Shown here: positions 1 through 11,924 of the stretch, in pieces
Layout: each line of letters begins with the position of its first letter
Numbering within the stretch: the first letter of the stretch is position 1
Assembly: GCA_944472155.2 (NCBI GenBank)
Contig: OX235271.1
Span: forward strand, 105,227,256 to 105,291,255
DNA: 64,000 nucleotides
DNA from: Trichobilharzia szidati
Lineage: Eukaryota > Platyhelminthes > Trematoda > Strigeidida > Schistosomatidae
Reading direction: 5' to 3'
Notes under the pieces: model-generated
Told to the model about the DNA's origin: nothing
Database searches by the model: none
The model's input: the letters and a program-made list of their open reading frames with translations, nothing else
Program-made: the position numbers and the translations under genes

Positions 1-95
1 ATGATTCGTTACATAAAATTTATCTTGTTGTAATCCTTGCACAAGTACTCTACTACTTCCATACCTATAACTATTAACTCTCATATTAAATAGTT

Positions 96-1466
96 ATGGT
101 TAACCAAAGTAAAAAGCAACGAACTCAATCCGCTGTAAATCTGATGACTAATTTTAAGTCGCTGATTGCTACATCAAGCAACACACTTCCTACAAATGGT
201 TATAGTGAGCCACAAAACTCACTTGTATGTCGTAAGCGTCGAGCTGGAACTGAGGATAAAACTGCACTGACAGCTAGTATTAGCACTACTCCCAAAAATT
301 CAGTACCCTCTGCTCATACAGAAACCCTCCCTACACCTTATGTACTTCTCGAAAAGCTCCAGCCTTCAAGCTCGGTTTCAGTACTATCTTCTGAAATAGA
401 ACTTCTAAAGTTGTCTATAGGAGAACTTAAGGCCGAGTTAAGGGAAATAAAGGACAATAAGTCGGTAAATCCTGGAATTTCTGAAACCAATACCAAAATA
501 TAGAACTATCGGATCAGATCAGCGATATCAGATCGCAGGTCTGTGAACTGACACCCTTAACTATCCTCATGAAAACTGTAGACCTTAACAAACTTGACAC
601 GGAATCGCTATCTAAGGTGGACAACCTCATTAACTTTGTTAATACAGAAGTAACAAAGCGACTCGACGCTAAACTGAATGCTATTGTCTACAACGTTCCG
701 GACAATGAGGCACTGAAAAAGAGACAGAGCATCTTACTTAGTGAGGCGAAATGCCCAACTCCAAGACTAGGTGCTATAGGCTGAAGAAGAGTCAACATGA
801 AAAGTGTTGTCCTATTCGTATTCAGTTTGACACACTGGCAGAGGCCAGAAAATTCATCCACTCCCAACACACCCTATCGCAAGCCAGAAATTACAAACTA
901 ATAAAGGTTGCGGTGGACAAGACCGTCATAGAAAGGCGCGTATATAATTATCACACTGAGTCTAATTGTGGAATAAACAATAGGACATTGCAAGCAGCAA
1001 TTATACCCAACCCTTTGAGAGATACCGTAGAATCCACCGCACCATCCCTCTCAAACCACACAGAATTATCCTCTCAGAGAGAGAGACACCAACCGCAAAG
1101 CTACTAAACTGTAATCAAATAGCCAATAAAACTATACCACCTATCACCGTAGATATAGACATGTCACCAAACAATCCCGGAAAAAAGTCAAAATCCCCCG
1201 AAAGTCGGCCCTGTCCTCTTCTGTCCATAAGTCCATTGTTAAAAAAGGAGAATATGACCCCAAATCATGCCAATAGCAACAACAATAGCAGTAAAAATAA
1301 GCCCACACTTCCCACGGTCAATAGTATCAGAACTTTGAACGTGCGAAATAGCACCATGACACACACTGATAACCAACGTCACAACAATGCCACACTCAAT
1401 AGTACAAGTGGCAATAGTCAGAACTCGACCACCAACAACTCAGGGCATTCACAGTATGGCACGTAA
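96..1466 (+). pseudogene. CR1-like LINE copy 1, ORF1 (frameshifted)
   Basis: This is the nucleic-acid-binding ORF1 of a non-LTR retrotransposon, spread over several frames. The stretch 96-503 is Ser/Thr-rich and ends in a leucine/glutamate-rich coiled-coil-like segment. The stretch 569-784 continues it, and 751-1107 carries the conserved C-terminal part, which resembles ORF1 proteins of CR1-type elements (a basic segment, then a stretch containing AVDKTVIERR). A related segment recurs at 43,428-43,979. The tail to 1466 is Asn/Ser-rich. At least two frameshifts separate the pieces, so no full protein can be made. ORF2 follows at 1583. Being ORF1 is an inference from position and this similarity; the CR1 assignment rests mainly on ORF2. 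Confidence 0.7.
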
Positions 1467-1582
1467 ATAAACTTTTATCGGATATATGGTACAAGTCTGC
1501 TGGGAACTAACCCACAAAGCAGTACACACGAAACCCATACAAGGACACAACTAGTACCTAACAATAGGTGGAATAATAAACC

Positions 1583-4500
1583 ATGGTCTTCACAAGGTCC
1601 CAATCATTTTTTATCCCCTGCGTCCCTGTCAGCGTTGAAAAAACAGCTGGTAGGGATGTTAACACTCCTAAACCGTTAATGCTGGCTCCCCCTTTGCATG
1701 AATATAGGAACAGTCTAGTTCACCCACATCCACTAAGCACACTTGATACACGCACAAGTTTAGGTCAAATAAAGATCCCTACCCATGTTTCTGGCTTAAC
1801 TGAAAATAAAAATGCCTTAGCCTATAGCAAATCCAGTACTCCAACGCTTAATTCTTCACTGAAAACAGCACACACCAACTCGATAGACATAGGTGAGCAT
1901 GGTGTTGAAACTCCTCTTAACATAGGGTCGTCATGTCAAACAGTACTACTGGGTGCTGAACCATACTCGGGGCTGATTAACGAACTTAAATATTTCAAAT
2001 GCTACTTCAAATATCATCTTTACTTGATCCACATAAACGCTAGATCTGTTCTAAATAAACTGCCAATGCTCAGAGCACTCACAGTAATATACAAACCCCC
2101 TATTAATTGTCATCACTGAATCCTGGTGTAATTCGAACATACTGGATGAAGAGATAAGCTTAGATAACTATACACACTTTCGGTGTGACAGGGAAGGTGG
2201 TAAGGGAGGGGGTTGTCTCATGTACTTTCTGAATGCACTTACTGTATCACGGCTAGAAAGTAGTACACTTAACATGCCTGAGACTTTATGGGTTAACTTA
2301 CACTTAAATAACGCAATGGTATTAATTGGATGCACCTACAGAGCACCTGGTACCTTTAGTAATTACGAGATCAAACTTATTAATACTCTGGAACAATTAT
2401 CCTCCCTCCACTACGATCATAAGATCCTATGTGGAGACTTTAACTTACCAGAAATCAACTGGGAAATACCCACAGGCCCAACTAGATTTCGTAAGTCCTT
2501 AGGCACACTGGATATACTTGGCTGGAAACAGACTGTCACAACCCCAACAAGAGGTGATAACGTACTAGACTTAACCTGCCACAATATAAGTCCCCTTTCT
2601 ACCCTAGTAGGTTCTGAGTTTTCAGGGAGTGACCACAAAACAGTGCTGTGTGCACTGCCACTTCCGTCAAGTAGCAATGCAACCCATACCCCTACTTTAC
2701 TACAAATAACTTACAGGATCTACAGTAAGGCAGACTGGACTCTAGTGAAATCAATGTTAAGATCCTCAGAATGGAGAGAGTACTTCTATATTGATAACCT
2801 CTCGGAAGCTCTAGACATCTTTTACATAACTCCAACACATGCTTAGATGCTGTCATTCCACTCCAAACGCTTGACCTTTCCCCACATAGGAAGTCATTCA
2901 TAAAACCAAATGATCGTATGAAACTGAAGAGACTGTCAACAAGTTACTTCAAACACCGCGACTTTGGCACACTAGGTTTAATACTTAACACACTTAGTTC
3001 CACCTCACATGCTCGAAATTTCCGTATGAGAAACGAAGAACGCATCGCAGTAGCCAGTCCTGCTAGAGTGTATGCACTCACGGAAATCTTAAAGAAGCGA
3101 ATGAATCGCAAAAATCACAGCATTTCCCTCCTCATAGACAAAGGTAGGCTATGTACTAATTCCGCAGACATGTGGGAATTATTTAACTCAACTTTTGCAG
3201 GTAACTACCTTAAGCCCACAGTCCAGTTACTCAATATACACCTTGCTACTGGTGTGGCACAAACTTTATCTCCACACACACCAAACCTAATTAGTACTGT
3301 TGAATTTAACTATACTAACATTAAACAAACTATAAGTACCCTAAAATGCTCAAAAGGTTTCGGTACTGACGGCATATCATCCCGTTTTTATAAATATGGC
3401 GGCCCTGACATTCCCTTACTACTGCTTAAAATATTCACAATGTCCTTAGACACCCAAACTTACCCTGATGTGTGGAAAACAACGTTTATTATGCCTAAAC
3501 ACAAATGTGGCTCGAAAACAGACGTCAGTAACTACAGGCCAATTAATATCACACCTATAGCATCTAGAATTATGGAGAGACTAGTTAAAGACAACCTAAT
3601 GAAGCATATGCTTAGTTGCAACATTATAAGTCCGAGCCAACATGGATTCCTAAAATCCAGATCTTGTTTAACATGCCACTTAGACTTCTTTAACTTTGTG
3701 ACCAGCAGTCGTGACAGACGACAACTAGTACTTGTCATCTACTTTGACATCTCAAAGGCATTTGACCGTGTCGACCATCTACTACTAATGCATAAGCTGA
3801 AATCCTTAGGAATACGTGACCCACTATTAGGATGGCTTAAATCATTCCTTAACAATAGGATCTATAACTTCGAAACCTAGCCCAGTCACCTCTGGTGTAG
3901 TACAAGGTAGTGTCATTGGACCCCTTCTATTTACCCTATATATTAACGACATATGCGCTTGCTTTTCTCATGGGAAACCATTCATCTTTGCAGATGACCT
4001 CAAAGTAGCTTATACATTCCAATCTGATGACCTAGGGTACTTCCAGAATGTTGTACAAAAAGAACTAGATAAAGTGACTGCTTGGTCGTCTTTATGGAAC
4101 CTCCAATTTGACCTTAAGAAATGTGGCTGGATCTGCTTCGGTGCACCCTCAGTCGACATAAAGTTAACGCTTCAATCGGCTAACCTAACCAAACTCCAAA
4201 GTGCCGTTGACCTAGGTCTGAGGTACTCGAGTAACCTAACATTCTTTGAGCAAGTGGCATCACAGACTCAAAAGTCGAGGATGCTCTTAGGATGCATACT
4301 CAGGAACTTTCACGACAATGAAGCAAAGCTCATTCTGTACAAAACCTGTGTGAGGCCACTACTAGAATACTGTCCATTTATTATTAGCAGCACTCACACA
4401 CGTGAAAAGCTAAGAATTGAAAGTATCCAACGATATTTCACGTCCAAACTACTTGGCTACGAATGTAAGAAAGACTACATCTCACGGTGCATGATTCTAC

Positions 4501-4696
4501 AACTTGACCCACTCTGGACAAGACGACTAATTATAAACCTAGTTTTCTTCCATAAGGTCCTACACAAAATATCATTCTCAGACATTAAGGACATACAATT
4601 CGCACAAGAAGACTCTTACGATCTGCGTAGCCAAAATTGCACAGTGACAATAAAAGCCTTTAAGTCCCAATCCACATACTTTTTCTTTGTCCTCTG
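1583..4696 (+). pseudogene. CR1-like LINE copy 1, ORF2 endonuclease/reverse transcriptase (broken)
   Basis: ORF2 of a CR1-clade LINE, which would nick target DNA and reverse-transcribe its own RNA. A long N-terminal extension (1583 to about 2020) leads into an APE-type endonuclease with HINARS, VITESW, LCGDFN and SGSDHKT motifs (about 2025-2670). The reverse transcriptase follows, with NYRPINITP near 3530, the FDISKAFD block near 3745, GVVQGSVIGPL near 3895 and the catalytic box as FADD at 3987-3998. The C-terminal domain common to CR1 elements runs to about 4690. Frameshifts near 2100, 2820 and 3877 break it. The end is interrupted by a Merlin transposon at 4697. Two related copies lie at 46.7-49.5 kb. 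Confidence 0.9.
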
Positions 4697-5829
4697 GGCC
4701 AAGTTAAACTTTAGACACCAATAACTACCAATCAGCGATGACGTCGAATTATCCAATCAGATTCACGAACGTAGTTCAATGTTGTATAGCGCCTGATTCA
4801 TTTCAATGCGTGCCCTTACAAGGTTACGTTTGCAATTCTAGGAGGATAGTGTCTTCCAGTATTGCCTGGACTTAGGCTTGCTTCGAATAGAGAGAAGTTG
4901 TTCGTGTGGTGGTGTAATGACCCTAAAAAGCTATACTAGGTCAACTGATGGTTTTGTACATCGTTGTGGAATATACTGGTAGCGAGTTAGTATTAGAGAG
5001 GGTAATATTTCTTAGGAACATTTTTGCTAGGTCGCATCTCTCCCTAGCCCATATTTTGTACATTTTCAATTACTGGGTACTGCTGCCGAGGCGGAGAACA
5101 GCCTCCGTCTCAACAGTTCAGTGGTATACCAGCACTGCAGGGACATCGCCTAATGAAAAATGGACAGAATTATTTCGTTGTTAGGCCGGGACGACGTAAT
5201 AGTCCATGTGGATGAGACAGTGTTGGTGAAGAAGTATAACCGCGGTCGTCAGAGAGCGAACAACATTTGGGTCATAGGTTGACCTTAATTTATACGACAC
5301 GTTCCTCCGAAAAGGATTTGTTGAAAGAATAGCAAACAGGAAGGCGACTACTCTCGTACCTATTATAAAGCGACTTGTGAAACCGGGATCAAATTTATAC
5401 ACCGACGAGTGGAAAGGTTATGATTCATTGTCATCCCTCGGATACATCCATCACAGAGTGAACCACTCCAGTGATTTCGTGGATCCAGTTACAGGGACTA
5501 ATACAAATTCCATTGAAGGATTTTGAGGTCGATTGAAAAATAGAATAAGGGCTATAAATGGATCTCAGAAGGATCTCACTTATAGTTGTTTAGATGAATA
5601 TGTGTATAGAATGTGCTGCGACTTCTCTATTGACAGTCCCATGCTGAATTTGGAAATGTTTCTCTCCTATGTTTTGGAAAGATACCCATTGTAACCGTTT
5701 TATCATTTTTTCATGCCTTTTTCTATTAATATACGTTTCCGTTTATCATAAACGCCTCTTTCATGCGATTGGTCCGTTCAAGGTCGTTCGCTGATTGGTA
5801 GTTATTGGTGTCGAAAGTTTAACTTCGCC
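4697..5829 (+). mobile_element. Merlin (IS1016-like) DNA transposon, copy 1
   Basis: The ends are near-perfect terminal inverted repeats of about 42 bp: GGCCAAGTTAAACTTTAGAC at 4697-4716 and its inverse ending in GTTTAACTTCGCC at 5829. The flanking octamers GTCCTCTG (4689-4696) and GTTCTCTG (5830-5837) are an 8-bp target duplication with one mismatch, as expected for Merlin (8-9 bp). The target is the 3' part of CR1 copy 1. The inverted paralog at 43.2 kb shows the same flanks with no transposon. It is most like the copy at 49,884-51,029. Confidence 0.9.
4741..5694 (+). pseudogene. Merlin transposase, copy 1 (decayed)
   Basis: Relic of an IS1016/ISXO2-like DDE transposase. The first residues (MTSNYP...) match the transposase at 50 kb. 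Further on are a DDE-type block (DETVLVKKYNRGRQR near 5213-5260), the segment with WKGYDSLSSLGYIHH near 5410-5450, DPVTGTNTNSIEGF near 5480-5524, and a C-terminal part ending at TAA 5692-5694. Several frameshifts and stops break it, including TGA directly after EGF where the family has a tryptophan. The protein cannot be made from this copy. Confidence 0.8.
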
Positions 5830-5837
5830 GTTCTCTG

Positions 5838-6095
5838 GTACATTTCTGTTGTATTTACTTTGTAGTACAAGTTGCATTGAGCTACATTCCGACTGAAGCT
5901 GAGAAACAATTGAAGTCACTTACTCATATATTATCCCTCAAGGTTTGGCTAGTAATGGCTCAGCATCCTTGATGAAATCCACTATCACCATAACTAGACG
6001 CTGTACAACATCTTATACAAGCACTGTCAACGATCTAAAATGGTTTTTGTATAGCTTTCTACGTGTTTATCAACTTACTCGTACGGAGTAACCAT
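5838..6095 (+). repeat. 3' end of CR1 copy 1 / dispersed repeat A
   Basis: This DNA resumes after the Merlin insertion and matches, inverted, the segment 42,970-43,225. The match runs without a break across the Merlin site in the paralog, so this is the original downstream part of the LINE or of the repeat in which it sat. It has no open frame of note. The exact 3' end of the LINE is not clear, because CR1 elements lack a poly(A) tail. Confidence 0.6.
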
Positions 6096-8640
6096 GCTGT
6101 GACAAATGGCGGGCTATGGGTGACTTGAGTGCAGTAAAACAAATCTGCTTGAAATTGACCAATATTAATCTGCATTCAGTTGAACTCACATCTGGTAATA
6201 CTTGCAAAAAAGTGATGTCAAAATCATAAAAATTAATCACTCATTTTAAATTAATGCCCAATTTGAACATAAAACAAGATACGATGCCGCACACAACAAA
6301 GTTATATGGAGGAATTGACTTCAAGCTTTATTTTTTTCCCAAATATTTGTAATTTATCCGTAACATACTTGGGTTTTTTTTGTTAATGCGAAGACAATAT
6401 TTCTATATTTCTTTATGTGCTCCATTGAACGACTAACTATCAGAATGTGCTCACTAACTGATGTCAGAGAGGAGAGCAACCATGTAATTTCATTATAAAT
6501 CAAATTCATGTAATTTAAATAGTAGTTATCCATGCCTGTACAACTGGTGTGTCCTACATTGATAGGAAAAAATATATATTATTATAATTTTATCGCTAAT
6601 TGTTCCACTTCACTTTTTACTTTGCTAAATAGACTTCAACTTAGTTGCTGTAATACTAGCTACTTCTATGCTTCATACTTCTTAAACGCAATTTCCTAGG
6701 CGTTTGCTACAGATATATTATTAATATTATTAGTACTATTTTTGAGTTGAAACGACTATCTTCAATCAACACCTACCCATTTTCATATAATTTTCTAAAA
6801 AATTCATATTGTTGAAATTATGTAGTATTTTTCCATCATGTAATTTATGAGTCACTTTGCAATGTGTAACGCACACCATATAAAATCGGTCATGAAAATT
6901 TAGCATAACAAGTTCTGCTAACCAGTTGCCTTACTCAGGACCACTTTACATATGTTTATCACTAATTGTTCCACTACTCATATCACTGCTAAATAGAATA
7001 TAACTTAGTTGCTCTAATATTAGCTATTTTTATCCTTCATAACTCTTAAGGGAAACCTAATTTCTTAGTCTTTTGTAGTAATCCACTTGTTTACTAGTAT
7101 GATGATAATACTGCTAACAATGTCCTCTGTTATTATTGTGCAATGTGACCTAGTGGGAAGCACTTGTCATGAAAGCTGTTAATGTGCAGCATACTGCATG
7201 ATTGGGACGGAGTCAAAGCAACCCAATATTGTAAAAGGTCTCAGAGCTTAATGTCAAAAAAGGAGGGAGGGTGGATCATGCTGATCAGCAAATATGGTAG
7301 TGGTTACGAATGTGAATCGCTCCGATCTGTAGGACAGCAAGATGCATTATTTTGGCAGCTCGATAAATAAACATGTGTTTAGATACTGAATGTATAAAAA
7401 AATTAGACTTTGTAAAAAATTTTTAAAAAAACAAACTAAAACAATAATGACTGTACAGTTTTAGCATGTAAAGGAAATAATGCTTTCGCTCCTAACATCT
7501 ACAAGCCTGCTCAGTTTCTCGTCAAGATGCTATACCATGGGCCATACACAAGTTCGCCAGACATCCTAAAGGTCACCATATTCAACAGGTTCTAATCCTT
7601 CTAGCCACTTCTCTCTAAAATGTCACTTATATACTTCACGATAATCCTTCTACCTATTTACTATTATACTCCATTTTATCTCAACTTCCTAGGCCTTTAG
7701 TAAAGCTGAAATTTACTCTTTTGTTTTTCTTTTTTCTCATTCACACTCTTCTCATGCGTAAAGTTCGGTTGCTCTGATGGTAAAAAAACATAACAACAGC
7801 ACTCGTGTTTGAGAATAGCTTTATTTTCATAGAAAACATCATAGTTTTCTACGGTAAGACCAGTATGGTTAGCATCATACATTGCAAATGTGCAATATCA
7901 TATCAAGTACTGTAAAGCTTATTCTAGTATTTTTCTTGTAAATGTACTTCCAATAATGTATTATTCATGATTGCATTTTATACCACTTTGTAGCTGTGCA
8001 GGATTTTCTCCTCTTCCTGAAATAGAGTTCAAGCACGTGGTTGTCACTCAACTTCGATGGAAACCTTCGTGGAAGATTTACAAATCTGTTCCGATTGCTT
8101 GTACCATATAATACAACAATTTGAACTTTTAAAAAAGTGATAATCTTACTATCCCTTGTAAACGTTGTTCTTACATCAATATGGGTTGGCTATCGTATGC
8201 CTACAACTAAGGGTTGAAAACGAGACGAAGTCGATTTTCCTGCGCAACCTGCACTACTACTGTTTAATTCAATAACGATACAACATGGGTCAGACAATGA
8301 GAGTATTTATATATATCAAACATTTAGCTGTTCAAACATTATCAACTTGTAGACAATCGACTATTTGTCATTATATCATACTTGATCGTGTCTGTAAAAA
8401 TGGCATGCATTTTCATGTAAATTTATGTTTATATGAAAATATAAATTATTATTATTACTTTAAAACATCAACTGTATTGAAACCAGGGAAGCAGGTTTCA
8501 TTAACACTTTTGACACTAGAAAGCTTGACTCTTGTGGGAGATTGTATGAAAGACTTGTTCAGTGTACACACATCAAATGAGTAGGGAATACTGTTGTCAC
8601 ACTGATTGTAATTACATGCATAAGGTTAATTTAATATCAA
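6096..8640. other. Non-coding stretch with two dispersed repeat segments (B1, B2)
   Basis: No gene was recognised. Two sub-segments recur inverted elsewhere: about 6,285-6,420 matches 45,770-45,915, and about 8,140-8,450 matches 44,150-44,470 closely. The intervening DNA of the two loci does not visibly match, so these are either separate repeats or the eroded ends of one. Short open frames such as 8,285-8,584 lie in repeat B2 and show no protein signature. Confidence 0.6.
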
Positions 8641-8644
8641 CAAG

Positions 8645-10140
8645 GTAGATATGCAAATACTGCAGTTGTCGATCATAAAAATGTTGAGTATTAGATAACA
8701 ACACATGATTCAACGGCGTATTGTAAATAAATAAAAATTGTCTCTCAGCTCGTCGCCAGGTAAACAGTCTAGTTGATGATGTCAATGCATATTAACAGAA
8801 TAATGAAGTAGCTATCAACACTAAGTTACTACACTTGCCTGAACTGCATACTTGGCGTTTAACAGTATACAGACACGCAACTAACTAAACAAGGCATCTT
8901 TAGAGTGTCGAACAGTGCAGAATTATTATTCAACTTGCTGGATCCTACTTAGTTTTTACAACGTGATATTGTACAGAAGCAGAAGCGAAATCTTATGAAT
9001 GACTAAAGTAACAGTCTCATAATACTATAGTAAATCTCAATTCCACTAACTAGGCTTAACACGCAGTAGACCAAATTCACATATTACAAAAGCACAAAGT
9101 ATAGCGACTTATTGAGGAAGTCCAGAAGAAGTAGAAATTAAGAGTATATTAAACATTTCATTAATTTTCAAAAGGAAATTTTGATGAGGAGTATTAGCAT
9201 CAGTTTGACCGACTGACATTTCCGCTGATTTCACGTTTGACGAATTTCATATAACTAAATCATGAAGCACAACATGAAGTTATGAGAGATAATTTTATAT
9301 ACTAATATGCGATACGAATACACTGAGTCTGTTAATACTGAACAAAATTCTCATACAAATAAAAGTATTTGTAGCTCACAGTTGGTTTTTATATTGACGC
9401 TGTACGCATGAATAGACCACATGCGTTTTCCAGTATTAGAGGATTATACGCGAATTTCAAGACAATCTGTGGAAAATCCATACTGTTAAGCTTTTATTCT
9501 CTCATCAAGATTACTTGCAGACCGAATTCACAATAAATACACTTGCACTAAAAGAAGCATTTCAAATGTGTAACTTAGAAATTAATCCACAATCTCAGCA
9601 ATGTCTAGTGAACATGGTTTCGCGAATCCTACCGAAATTACATTCCCATATTTAGGAAACTATAGCAATCAAGTATAAACTGAACATGTCCCAACTCTAA
9701 ACAGCCATGCACAGTGTTGACAGCATAGAGAAACACTTAAAATATTCAAAGATACACAGACCTGTTGTGTTGATGAGGATAACAACGCCATATAATACAA
9801 CCTAGACATTCAGTCGTGATACTGCTTTATGTGAGTGAAAATTTCAGCAGAAATTCATTGCCACTGTTGGTGATCAAAATTATTGCAGCATTAAATATAC
9901 AGTGTCAGTGGAAATGGTATAACAGACAGTAGACTGATAATGATAGAGCTGACTAGATTCAGTTCCCATAATCGACACAATGCATGTGAATAATAATAGT
10001 ACAAACTAAAACGATGAAAAATTTTAAGGAGTAATCGCATTCTCCACTGCACTACACTTGCACTAATAATGAGAACCACCCACATTTGTAGGCCTAGCAG
10101 TGATCCTACCAGACAATTGCACAATATTAATAAATTTGAG
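8645..10140 (+). repeat. Dispersed repeat C, copy 1 (holds the empty site of the LTR element)
   Basis: This 1.5-kb non-coding repeat matches, inverted, two stretches at 51,270-51,817 and 56,344-57,250, the two flanks of the LTR retrotransposon. At 9,592-9,596 it has a single ATCTC (GAGAT on the other strand), exactly where the other copy is interrupted. Sequence on each side is colinear with the two flanks. It therefore preserves the unoccupied state of that site. The identity of the repeat is unknown and no coding capacity is seen. Confidence 0.85.
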
Positions 10141-10350
10141 ATATTTTTATATTTTACGAGTTGATCACGGACTTATATCAGTTAGAGAACCATTGAAAAC
10201 CAGGGAGTACTGGAGAGCTGCTGTTTCATCCTAGTTTGGGAATCATCGGCAGTACGCACCCACTGGGATTCGAACCCAGGACGTTCCGGTTACAAGGCAA
10301 GCTCGTATACCATTCAGCCACTGGGATTCGATTCAATGGCTCATCATGTG
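10141..10350 (-). mobile_element. tRNA-derived SINE (Sm-alpha-like)
   Basis: Read on the - strand, this begins with a tRNA-like head containing an A-box-like GGCTGAATGG and a good B box (GGGTTCGAATCCC, near 10,265-10,278). A hammerhead-like segment follows (10,207-10,255), then an AT-rich tail. Schistosomes carry a SINE family, Sm-alpha, with a polymerase III promoter and a hammerhead ribozyme, and this copy fits that plan. The outer edges are approximate because repeat C abuts it. Confidence 0.7.
10207..10255 (-). ncRNA. Degenerate type-I hammerhead ribozyme in the SINE
   Basis: On the - strand, GTACTG and CAGTAC can pair as stem I around the core. The core reads CCGATGA in place of CTGATGA, then TCC-CAAACTA-GGA as stem II, GAAA, a short stem III of the CAG/CTC type, and a CTC cleavage-site triplet before stem I closes. 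The fold is recognisable, but U4 of the core and the first stem II pair (10.1-11.1) are lost and stem III has a mismatch. It is probably inactive. Base assignments were made by eye. Confidence 0.6.
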
Positions 10351-10672
10351 GTTTCTTGAAAATTTCGCATTGCAAGACATTCTTTGTGGTGGATGGTTTA
10401 GTCAGTCCTTAGATATTTGTATCGAAATACGATAGTGTCACATCTGCAACCACCACTAATAATGTCTTTTAAAGCACAAACTTCCTAAGCCCTTCTGAGT
10501 TTTGGCGGCGAAATTCTGGCCAGCCACATGAAAATAACCTTTCAAATCTAAAGAATTGAAACCTAAATTATATACACTTCTTTATTTCCTCAATCCAATT
10601 ATTGGACTTAAGGTCAACTGTTATTTTATACAATTGCTTGTCAGAAGTCATACATTGTGGCGCTGGTTATAG

Positions 10673-11195
10673 CACTAGATATGGAAAACAGATTTAAAGA
10701 GTTGGAATGTGCTTCTATCAGGTCATTGATCAGTCTACGGACTTCATTATCTAAGGAAGTTTCTACCTCTGTTTCTAGTAAGATTTACTTGTGGTGATAT
10801 CTAGTGCTTATAGGAATCAGAAGACAATTTCAACGAGCTCAAAATGGTTAGTAATGGAGTACCTTTTTGATTATCCTCTAGGTGTTGACAGCGAAGTCCG
10901 TCGCTTACAGGACGAGAACGAATCTTTAAAAAGGTAGACTCCTCAATACACTTATGTTCTTAGATCGTTAAGGCATATGGAGGATGTCATGAAAGGCAAA
11001 GAAATGGAGACATGCGGTTTGCGTAAGTCAAGTTTAAAAATACTAAGTCTCTTAGGTCGCCAAGTACAAAGCTTTTCTTCTGGGGGAGCTATGTGCACTG
11101 TATGCTCCCGAACAGCCAATGTCACAGCTGACTTGTTGGGTGCTGAGAGATGCAAAACAAAGTCCATCTTAAATCATAAACGTCCTCATTTGAAT
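10673..11195 (+). CDS. Host gene X, exons 1-3 (first copy); unidentified coiled-coil protein
   Basis: Three exons with GT-AG borders join in one frame: 10,673-10,777 (105 nt), 10,882-10,933 (52 nt) and 10,964-11,195 (232 nt). They read LDMENRFKELEC..., then VDSEVRRLQDENESLKR, then SLRHMEDVMKGKEMETC... to HKRPHLN. Exon 2 and the start of exon 3 are charged heptad-like sequence, a probable coiled coil. A CTVC pair lies in exon 3. Phases agree at each junction (1, 2, 0). Upstream exons must exist but were not found. The same exons recur at 16.8-17.5 kb and inverted at 36.9-37.4 kb. The protein was not recognised. Confidence 0.6.
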
Positions 11196-11924
11196 GTAAG
11201 CTGTTTTGTCCAAATTAGTTAATGTAGTACCTTTTCCCATTTATATGGCTATCTCCCTCTGTAAGTCTATACACATTTGTGTGTATGTGTGAATCGGACA
11301 AAAGTTCTGCGCCACCAGAAGGCAACTCTCCGTGACTCAGAACACTAGTGTACGTATATAATAACCAAAATCTATTCATACAGAGGCGGTATCGATAGAC
11401 AGAGGGTAAGTCGAATGTTTATTGACCAACCGATAGCGCGCTCCTTGAATACGAAGTGCATTTTCCTCTCTAACAGGAAACATCCACTTTTGTGACTAAT
11501 TCGTTTGGGAAACCTGATCTTCCTATCCGGCGAATTTTATTCAACCATTTCTTCTTCACCGACCCTGTGTTTGGTACCTCCCACTGTCTCGAACTACTGC
11601 CTAAGCTTCAGGTGCTACTTCTGTAGCAACATCCCCCTCACTCTTTCAAATATACAGGACCTGTTGGTCTGTCGCGTGATTGTTGTGAAGCCGAATAGCC
11701 CGAAAGTTACAGGTAAAGTCAGAAGCTTTTACTTATACACTTTATCTTTCTGTTCTGTGCTTTCTACTGTCTTTTGCTGTCAGTCTATTGGACAAAACTC
11801 CACTGTCTCTTATTATTTAATCATCGGTATTAATTTAGGAGTAATATGACCATAGATTCTCACCCCAAGTAATGGGAGACCATACACCATAGTCACCAGA
11901 GCTTCAGCCAAATTAGGCAAACAG

